Assembly: GCA_902493545.1 (NCBI GenBank)
Contig: CABUQI010000002.1
Span: 1 to 39,083 of the forward strand
Direction of reading: 5' to 3'
Length of the DNA: 39,083 bases
DNA from: an uncultured Collinsella sp.
GTDB taxonomy: Bacteria > Actinomycetota > Coriobacteriia > Coriobacteriales > Coriobacteriaceae
Part shown: piece by piece, positions 33,621 through 39,083 of the stretch
How positions within the stretch are numbered: the stretch's first letter is position 1
Layout: each line of letters opens with the position of its first letter
Program-made: the position numbers and the translations under genes
The notes under the pieces: generated by a model
Told to the model about the DNA's origin: nothing
Database searches by the model: none
Seen by the model: only the letters and a program-made list of their open reading frames with translations

Positions 33621-33653
33621 AAACAAAACGCCGTCCGGTTGCCCAGGCGGCGT
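33621..33653 (-). terminator. Terminator after the winged-helix regulator gene
   Basis: Minus-strand stem ACGCCG / CGGCGT (33648-33653 and 33628-33633) with an extra inner CC/GG pair, then TTTTGTTT. It lies 25 bp after the regulator stop (33678) and before pyrG. Confidence 0.75.
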
Positions 33654-33677
33654 CGTTTCCACTATGAATGCGCGCCG

Positions 33678-34016
33678 TTATCGATCGGCGACTTCGTCCT
33701 TGATCAAGTCCTGCACGAGTATGCCGGCACGGATGCCCTCTAGATACCATTCGCCACGCTCCGTGAGACAAATACCATTTGCGAGCTGGCCGCCGTCGTC
33801 GCTGTAGCGCGAGACGACCTCAATGATGTCTTCGGATTCCAAGCGTTCAATTGCCGCGCGGGCGCGATACGGAGACACCCCCACACGCTCGGCAAGCGTC
33901 TTTCGCGAAAAGCCATAAAATCCGCCGTTGTCTTCGGACTGCTGTGCGATCTCCATCAGCACCTGCACCTCGACGCGCTTCATATCGTTGACACTCGCAC
34001 GACCCTTGCCAGCCAT
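33678..34016 (-). CDS. Small winged-helix DNA-binding protein
   Basis: 112 residues. A winged helix-turn-helix covers about 15-95: VQVLMEIAQQSED (helix 1), RKTLAERVGVSPYRARAAIERL (HTH) and a wing with VVSRYSDDGGQLANGI. A short acidic helix ends the protein. It resembles small MarR/PadR-like or phage-type regulators, but I cannot place it in a named family. The start at 34016 has GAGGAGG at good spacing. It is transcribed alone; the targets are unknown. Confidence 0.72.
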   Translation of the reverse strand: MAGKGRASVNDMKRVEVQVLMEIAQQSEDNGGFYGFSRKTLAERVGVSPYRARAAIERLESEDIIEVVSRYSDDGGQLANGICLTERGEWYLEGIRAGILVQDLIKDEVADR

Positions 34017-34207
34017 GGCAGCCTCCTCAAACCGAGCACGGGCATCACCTGCACCGTGCGCGACCGGCACACCCCATGATGGCCGGCAACATCCATCATG
34101 CGGCATCCCCGCAAAAGGATAAAACAATTAGGGTTATTGTATACCGCCCAAATTGCTTATAGGCAGGTAAGCGGGCTATTTTTAGGTTAAACGGTAGCTT
34201 TGTTGAT

Positions 34208-34246
34208 AAAAGGGGCGCACCGAATGCATACCCGATGTGCCCCTTT
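34208..34246. terminator. Terminator after the DUF1846 gene
   Basis: Inverted repeat AAAAGGGGC...GTGCCCCTTT with a small bulge and a 16-nt loop, starting 20 bp after the DUF1846 stop (34266). A and T flanks on both sides make it usable in either direction. Confidence 0.65.
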
Positions 34247-34265
34247 CAGACCAATTTATCCAGGC

Positions 34266-35747
34266 TTAGCGGTGGAAGAAACCACGGCGCTCGAACTTGG
34301 GCTCACAGCACACGTTGATGCCCAGCTTGCGCAACACCGTCTCGTCCGTCGGCGAGATGATTACGCTAAAGAAGGCATCGCAGCCGCGCAGCTGCTCCAG
34401 GCCCGAAAGGACGCGGGCCGCCGTCTCGCTCGTTGCCGAGGTGATCGAGAGCGCCATAAGCGTCTCGTCAGTGTGCAGGCGCGGGTTCTTGCTACCCAGG
34501 AAATGCGTCTTGAGCTTGCTGATAGGCTCGATCGCCTCATCACTAATGACCTCGAGCTCAAGGTCAACGCCCGAGACATGCTTAAGTGCATTCATGATGA
34601 GCGAGCTCGCGGCGCCCAGGCGCGTGGAAGTCTTGCCGGTCACCACGGAGCCATCGGGCATGACCATGGCGCCTACGGGGCCACCCGTCAGCTGCTCCCT
34701 GGTAAGGGCGGCCGAGCGTGCCGGCGAGTAATTCTTGTCGATACCAGCCTTCTTCATAATGATCTTGAGACGGTCGACTTGCTCATCGCCCACGCCGGTA
34801 CGGCGCACATTTTCGACCGCGGTAAAGTAGCGGCGGACGATCTCCATCTTGGAAGCGTCGCGGCAGGCATCGTCATCGGTGATGGCAAAGCCGACCATAT
34901 TGACGCCCATGTCCGTGGGGCTCTGGTAGGGGCTCTTGCCCAGGATCTTTTCCATCAGGGCACGGACCACCGGGAAGGCCTCGACGTCGCGGTTGTAGTT
35001 GACCGTAGTCTTGTTATAGGCCTCCAAGTGGAAGGAGTCGATGATATTCGCATCGTCGAGGTCGGCCGTGGCGGCCTCATAGGCGATGTTGACCGGATGC
35101 GTGAGGGGAAGGTTCCAGACCGGGAAAGTCTCGAACTTGGCGTAGCCGGCGGCGGTGCCGTGCTTGTGCTCGTGATAGAGCTGAGACAGGCAGGTGGCGA
35201 GCTTACCTGAACCAGGGCCGGGCGCGGTGACCACGACGAGCGGACGAGTGGTCTCGACAAACTCGTTCTTGCCATAGCCGTCGTCGGACACGATCAGGTC
35301 GACGTCGTGGGGATAGCCCTCGATGGGATAGTGCAGCTTGGCAGGAATGCCGAGCGCGTTCAGGCGATTGCGGAAGACGTCAGCGGCGGGCTGGCCGGCG
35401 TACTGGGTGATAACCACGGCCGCGACAGCAAAACCGTTGCCGCGGAACAGGTCGACCAGGCGCAAGACGTCCTCGTCATAGGTAATGCCCAGGTCGCCAC
35501 GGGCCTTATTCTTCTCGATGTGGTTCGCGTTGATCGCGATGATGACCTCAACGTCATCGGCAATGCTCTTGAGCATGCGGAACTTGCTGTCCGGTTCAAA
35601 ACCCGGCAGCACGCGGCTCGCGTGATAATCGTCAAACAGCTTGCCGCCAAACTCCAAATAGAGTTTGCCGCCAAACTGCGAGATGCGCTCCTTAATATGA
35701 GCGGCCTGCAGCTCGATATACTTCGCGTTGTCGAAACCCTGGCGCAT
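34266..35747 (-). CDS. DUF1846 domain-containing protein
   Basis: 493-residue cytoplasmic protein of the DUF1846 (UPF0371) family, solved structurally in streptococci but with no proven function. Conserved blocks are GFDNAKYIELQAAHI at the N-terminus, LYLEFGGKLFDDYHASRVLPGF (about 30-51), a nucleotide-loop-like VVTAPGPGSGKLATCLSQLYHEH near 175, and the C-terminal FLGSKNPRLH. The family length matches. The ATG at 35747 has GGGAG upstream. It stands alone between two terminators. Confidence 0.88.
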   Translation of the reverse strand: MRQGFDNAKYIELQAAHIKERISQFGGKLYLEFGGKLFDDYHASRVLPGFEPDSKFRMLKSIADDVEVIIAINANHIEKNKARGDLGITYDEDVLRLVDLFRGNGFAVAAVVITQYAGQPAADVFRNRLNALGIPAKLHYPIEGYPHDVDLIVSDDGYGKNEFVETTRPLVVVTAPGPGSGKLATCLSQLYHEHKHGTAAGYAKFETFPVWNLPLTHPVNIAYEAATADLDDANIIDSFHLEAYNKTTVNYNRDVEAFPVVRALMEKILGKSPYQSPTDMGVNMVGFAITDDDACRDASKMEIVRRYFTAVENVRRTGVGDEQVDRLKIIMKKAGIDKNYSPARSAALTREQLTGGPVGAMVMPDGSVVTGKTSTRLGAASSLIMNALKHVSGVDLELEVISDEAIEPISKLKTHFLGSKNPRLHTDETLMALSITSATSETAARVLSGLEQLRGCDAFFSVIISPTDETVLRKLGINVCCEPKFERRGFFHR

Positions 35748-35771
35748 GTATGGCTCCCGTCCCGTTTCCAT

Positions 35772-36051
35772 TTAATGTTCTAGGCGATTATAACGGAGCC
35801 CGCCCTCCCCGATACCCAGACCATCAACAGGCACCAACCAAACACGCCCACCGCAACCACCGGGGACCCGGGGTAGCTAATTTGGAGCAGGGAACAAGTC
35901 ACTCCGCACCAACAATGGAAACGTCACAGGCAGAGCCAAAGCCAGCAAACGTGCACCGGAGCGAGCAAGCTGCCCCCTGCCTGCAACAATGGCAGCGCCG
36001 CAGGTTGAGCATAAGTCAGCGAGCGCCGTCCAGGACGTACAAGTTGGCATG
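35772..36051. other. 280-bp stretch with no recognisable gene
   Basis: I see no convincing reading frame, RNA gene or strong hairpin. AACAATGG occurs twice about 75 bp apart, in loosely similar contexts. The region must include the DUF1846 promoter on the minus strand, but I cannot name it. Confidence 0.5.
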
Positions 36052-36093
36052 AAAAAGGCAAGGCATAGACCTTCTGGTCATGCCTTGCCTTTT
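36052..36093. terminator. Bidirectional terminator downstream of the arginine operon
   Basis: Perfect 14-bp repeat AAAAGGCAAGGCAT (36053-36066) with its complement at 36080-36093, enclosing an inner GACC-TTCT-GGTC stem. U-rich flanks occur on both strands. It is about 210 bp beyond the YfcC stop. Confidence 0.9.
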
Positions 36094-36135
36094 GAATGAC
36101 AAATTGTCGTTCTGGGCGGCGCGCAGCGTCGACTG

Positions 36136-36303
36136 GTTGCGCGGTTCGTAGAACCGCGCAACATGAGAGCGCCCCCTCCCGCGCACGGAACGGGAGGGGG
36201 CTAAAGGTAGGAGTCTACCGGTGGGTTGACCCCACCGGACAGACGATGACCAGGTGATCCTTTACAGGATCGTCAAGGTTTCCGTGGGGTACCCGTTGGG
36301 TAC
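36136..36303 (-). repeat. Run of five hairpins in the 3' untranslated region of the arc operon
   Basis: In reading order on the minus strand: GTACCC/GGGTAC (36289-36303, directly after the stop), GATCCT/AGGATC (36256-36271), CCGGTGGG/CCCACCGG (36218-36238), an 11-bp stem (36171-36201), and a 12-bp stem with a 3-nt loop (36136-36162). None has a U-run; the true terminator follows at 36052-36093. Confidence 0.8.
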
Positions 36304-37782
36304 TTAGAGCAGCACGCAGGCGACGGTCAGGATGACGGCGCAGACGACGGAGAGCGCGACGATGAGCTTAAGGGCAAACTTGAGCCAGGTCGTCCACTCG
36401 ATCTTGGCCAGGGCGAGACCGCCCATGATGGCACCGGAGGTCGGGGTGAACAGGTTCACGACACCGATAGCAGCGGAGAAGATCATGACCATGACCTCGG
36501 GCGAGAAGCCGAGCTTAACAGCCAGCGGTCCCATGATGGGCATGGAGACGGTAGCCATACCAGAGGTCGAGGGGATCAGGAAGGACAGGCCGAAGTAGAC
36601 CAGGAAGCTCATGGGAGCGAAGATCACGCCGGACAGGCCAGCCAGAGCATTGGCGGCAGCGTCGAGGACGTAGACGTCGAGGCCGGTGTTAGCCATGAGG
36701 ACGGAGATACCACGGGCGAGGGCGATGACGAGAACAACGGACATCATGTCGGCAGCGCCGGTGATGAAGGTGTTGACGATCTGCTTCTCGGACAGGCCAC
36801 CGATGATACCGATCAGGACGGCCATGAGGAAGAACCAGGTGGAAGCCTCGTCGAAGTACCACTGACCAATGGGCAGGCCGGTGATCAGGGCAGACCAGCC
36901 CTGGACGACGGCGTTACCGTCGGCGTCGTAGACGGCGCCAGCGTCGAAGAAGTTGGCGACGCCCTCGTTGAGGTCGGCCAGCGGAATGAAGCCGACGATC
37001 ATGACGACGAAGGTGAAGGCGAAGGCAATCAGAACACCCTTCTGACGACCGGTGAGCTTGACCTCCTTGTGGACCTCGGAAGCAGCCTTGCCGTGAGCCT
37101 CTTCGGCGTCCTTGAGCTCCTGCATCGACAGGATGGTGGAACCCTTGTCAGCCTTGACCTTCTTGGCATAGTTCATCACGAAGAAGATGGACATAGCGGT
37201 AGTGACAATCCACAGGACGGCACCGAGGCCGATGATGATGGACTGGTTGACCTCAATGCCAACGCCGGTCAGAGCGTCGACGGCAGCGCCGACGGCGAAC
37301 GGGTTAACCGTGGAGCCCAGGCAGCCGCAGCCAGCGCCGAGCAGGACGGTAGCGGCACCGACCATGGGGTCGAAGCCAGCGGCCATCATGGTAGCGGCGA
37401 GCAGGGCGTAGAAGGGAACGGTCTCCTCGCACATACCATAGGTGGTACCACCGAGGGAGAAGATGAGCATCAGCACGGGAATGAGCATAATCTCGTTGCC
37501 CTTAAGCTTCTGCACCAGAACGGCAATGCCGTTGTCCAGGGCGCCGGTCTCGGTCATCATGCCGAGGAAGCCGCCCAGGATCATAACGAAGAGGCAGACG
37601 GGCAGAGCGTCAGCGAAGCCCAGGATCGGGGCGGTGCAGAAATCGCTCAGACGGGCTGCAGTAACCGCGCCGCCGGACGTACCGGAGACGATAACGGTAA
37701 TCACTGCGACAATTGCCAGCAGAGCAAGAAGAATGGTGAACGATGAAGGCATACCGCGCTTTTTCTTAGCGGTCTCAGTCAT
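36304..37782 (-). CDS. YfcC-family carrier, probable arginine/ornithine exchanger
   Basis: 492-residue membrane protein of the YfcC / C4-dicarboxylate-carrier-like family with about 12 helices in two halves separated by a polar loop around 215-250. GGTTYGMCEETVPFYALL (about 115-132) and GLSFLIPSTSGMATVSMPIMGP (about 407-428) are family signatures with the substrate-binding hairpins. Placement after ornithine carbamoyltransferase and arginine deiminase suggests it exchanges arginine for ornithine, taking the place of ArcD. The ATG at 37782 is preferred because GAAGGGGG lies nine bases upstream. The substrate is inferred from context. Confidence 0.85.
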   Translation of the reverse strand: MTETAKKKRGMPSSFTILLALLAIVAVITVIVSGTSGGAVTAARLSDFCTAPILGFADALPVCLFVMILGGFLGMMTETGALDNGIAVLVQKLKGNEIMLIPVLMLIFSLGGTTYGMCEETVPFYALLAATMMAAGFDPMVGAATVLLGAGCGCLGSTVNPFAVGAAVDALTGVGIEVNQSIIIGLGAVLWIVTTAMSIFFVMNYAKKVKADKGSTILSMQELKDAEEAHGKAASEVHKEVKLTGRQKGVLIAFAFTFVVMIVGFIPLADLNEGVANFFDAGAVYDADGNAVVQGWSALITGLPIGQWYFDEASTWFFLMAVLIGIIGGLSEKQIVNTFITGAADMMSVVLVIALARGISVLMANTGLDVYVLDAAANALAGLSGVIFAPMSFLVYFGLSFLIPSTSGMATVSMPIMGPLAVKLGFSPEVMVMIFSAAIGVVNLFTPTSGAIMGGLALAKIEWTTWLKFALKLIVALSVVCAVILTVACVLL

Positions 37783-37875
37783 AGTTCTCATCCCCCTTCA
37801 TAAATCATTTACTGATCTCGCCCGAAGCGGCTCTTCCGTGCCGTGCCTGCCGCTTGATGCGAGATTATTACCAGA

Positions 37876-37913
37876 TAAAACCGCTCGGGGTGTGCAGCAA
37901 TACACCCCGAGCG
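37876..37913 (-). terminator. Terminator between ornithine carbamoyltransferase and the YfcC carrier
   Basis: Perfect 12-bp stem CGCTCGGGGTGT (arms 37902-37913 and 37882-37893), 8-nt loop, then GTTTTATC on the minus strand. The short U-run suggests partial read-through to the carrier gene. Confidence 0.8.
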
Positions 37914-37928
37914 AGATGCTAGATGCTC

Positions 37929-38924
37929 TTACTTGAGCGTGGCGTACATGACAGCCTTGATGGTGTGCATGCGGTTCTCAGCCTCGTCGAAGACCTTGGA
38001 AGCGGGGCTCTCGAAGACCTCGTCGGTGACCTCCTGCTCGGTGATGCCGAACTGCTCGCACTTCTCGGCGCCAATGGTGGTGTTGGTGTCGTGGAAGCTG
38101 GGCAGGCAGTGCAGGAAGATGGCACCCGGGTTGGCCATAGCCATGACGTCGGAGGTGACACGATACGGGGTGAGCTGAGCGATGCGCTCGGCCCAGACCT
38201 CGTCGGGCTCGCCCATGGAGACCCACACGTCGGTGTAGATAACGTCGGCACCGGTGACGCCGTCCTTGACGTCGGTGGTCAGCTTGATGGTGCAGCCATT
38301 GGCCTCGGCGATGGGCTTGCAGGCCTCGATGACGTCGTCAGCGGGCATGCACTCCTCGGGGCCGCAGGCCACGAAGTTCATACCGAGCTTGGAGCAGACA
38401 ACCATGAGGGAGCGAGCGACGTTGTTCTTGCAGTCGCCCATGAAGACGAGGGTCTTGCCCTTGATGTCGTAGTTGAAGTTCTCCTGGACGGTCAGGATGT
38501 CGGCGAGCATCTGGGTGGGGTGCCACTCGGTGGTCAGGCCGTTCCACACGGGCACGCCGGACTTGGCAGCGAGCTCCTCGACGTCGTCCTGGGCAAAGCC
38601 ACGGAACTCGATGCCGTCATACATGCGGCCGAGAACGCGGGCGGTGTCCTCGATGGACTCCTTCTTGCCCATCTGCGACGAACCGGGATCGAGGTAGGTG
38701 ACGCCCATGCCCAGATCCATGCCGCCGACCTCGAAGGCGCAGCGGGTACGAGTGGAAGTCTTCTGGAAGAGCAGAACGATGTTCTTACCCTCGAGATAGC
38801 GGTGCGGAACGCCAGCGCGCTTCATGTCCTTGAAGTTCTTGGAGAGCTTGAGCAGGTACTCGATCTCCTCGGTGGTGAGGTCGAGAAGCTTGAGGAAGCT
38901 ACGGCCGGAGAGGTTAACACCCAT
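37929..38924 (-). CDS. arcB: Ornithine carbamoyltransferase, catabolic (ArcB) type
   Basis: 331-residue enzyme. In the deiminase pathway it converts citrulline and phosphate to ornithine and carbamoyl phosphate. The carbamoyl-phosphate loop STRTR (57-61), HPTQMLADILT (about 135), MGDCKNNVARS (about 160) and the ornithine/citrulline HCLPSFHD near 271 are present. The length matches catabolic forms. The ATG at 38924 has AAAGGAAT upstream. It sits 105 bp after arcA; the catabolic direction is inferred from that neighbour. Carbamate kinase (arcC) is not in the window. Confidence 0.94.
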   Translation of the reverse strand: MGVNLSGRSFLKLLDLTTEEIEYLLKLSKNFKDMKRAGVPHRYLEGKNIVLLFQKTSTRTRCAFEVGGMDLGMGVTYLDPGSSQMGKKESIEDTARVLGRMYDGIEFRGFAQDDVEELAAKSGVPVWNGLTTEWHPTQMLADILTVQENFNYDIKGKTLVFMGDCKNNVARSLMVVCSKLGMNFVACGPEECMPADDVIEACKPIAEANGCTIKLTTDVKDGVTGADVIYTDVWVSMGEPDEVWAERIAQLTPYRVTSDVMAMANPGAIFLHCLPSFHDTNTTIGAEKCEQFGITEQEVTDEVFESPASKVFDEAENRMHTIKAVMYATLK

Positions 38925-38969
38925 GGTTCGATTCCTTTCGAAGAAATGAATTACGTAAGTATCAGTGTT

Positions 38970-39017
38970 GCCCGTTTGACGGGCGAAACCGGTGCGGTTG
39001 TAGGGGGACCGCACCGG
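38970..39017 (-). promoter_or_regulatory. Two stacked hairpins between arcA and arcB
   Basis: A perfect 10-bp stem CCGGTGCGGT (38989-38998 with 39008-39017, 9-nt loop) is followed on the minus strand by TTTCG and then a 5-bp GCCCG/CGGGC hairpin (38970-38984). It resembles a weak terminator or mRNA-processing element that sets the arcA:arcB ratio. Confidence 0.5.
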
Positions 39018-39029
39018 AAACGGAAAGAC

Positions 39030-39083
39030 TTAGAGGTCCTCGCGCCAGAAGGGCATGCTCATGCAGCGCGGGCCGCCGCGGCC
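39030..39083 (-). CDS. arcA: Arginine deiminase, C-terminal fragment (cut by window edge)
   Basis: The last 17 codons read GRGGPRCMSMPFWREDL and stop at 39030-39032. GG-x-RCMSMP is the arginine deiminase C-terminal motif, whose Cys is the catalytic nucleophile. Arginine deiminase turns arginine into citrulline and ammonia. The rest of the gene is outside the window. It is the first visible gene of the arcA-arcB-carrier order. Confidence 0.9.
   Translation of the reverse strand, partial: GRGGPRCMSMPFWREDL

Noticed and set aside
31889..33667. A 592-codon plus-strand frame opposite pyrG
   Set aside because: Antisense shadow of a fully conserved CTP synthase; composition is low in motif content and no ribosome site was seen.
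35780..35920. A tRNA or small RNA in the gap upstream of the DUF1846 gene
   Set aside because: No cloverleaf, anticodon arm or strong hairpin could be found.

Overview
The window is a GC-rich bacterial chromosome segment, almost certainly from a Coriobacteriia gut actinobacterium and most likely Collinsella. The basis is codon and base composition, a division and cell-wall cluster with no ftsA, Actinobacteria-type MurG and RsmH motifs, and an arginine deiminase cluster with a YfcC-type carrier. The species call is inference from gene content. Nearly all genes lie on the minus strand; only a phosphate permease pair and a nitroreductase are on the plus strand.

Left edge (1-712): the 5' end of an IS3-family insertion sequence with disrupted frames, its start region folded into a Shine-Dalgarno-masking hairpin, then a patch of nested inverted repeats. 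Positions 713-3835 hold accessory genes: an SGNH/GDSL hydrolase, a PARG-like TIGR02452 protein with an altered catalytic motif, a Bax-inhibitor-1/YccA membrane protein and a small conserved hypothetical. Positions 4086-5826 carry a Pit-type phosphate permease and its PhoU-like (DUF47) partner. A 111-bp inverted repeat and a nitroreductase with a C-poor, T-rich first half follow.

Positions 6803-16088 (minus) hold the ftsZ-downstream ylm-type cluster, read ftsZ - pgeF(ylmD) - [pstS-pstC-pstA-pstB-phoU] - ylmE - sepF - yggT - divIVA. The whole high-affinity phosphate operon sits between ylmD and ylmE, and pgeF overlaps pstS by ATGA. A direct repeat of 11-bp period upstream of pgeF is a candidate PhoP box. 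yggT has no canonical start codon that preserves its first membrane helix.

Positions 16288-30431 (minus) are the dcw cluster in the order mraZ - rsmH - ftsL-like - ftsI - murF - mraY - murD - ftsW - murG - murC - murB - ftsQ, followed by ftsZ. murE and ftsA are absent. mraZ has a near-consensus promoter with an inverted repeat in its spacer and G-rich TGGGG repeats upstream. Several divisome proteins carry long low-complexity arms: Tyr/Gly/Asp in SepF, Arg/Gly/Ser in FtsI, Lys/Arg/Pro in FtsQ and Arg/Pro in FtsW.

Upstream of mraZ are xerD and pyrG (2-bp spacing), a small winged-helix regulator and a DUF1846 protein. The right end (36304-39083) is the 3' part of an arginine deiminase operon: the last codons of arcA, ornithine carbamoyltransferase and a YfcC-family carrier. 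The carrier is followed by a run of hairpins and a bidirectional terminator. Taken together the window codes for building and placing the septum, with phosphate uptake and its signalling physically embedded in that cluster.
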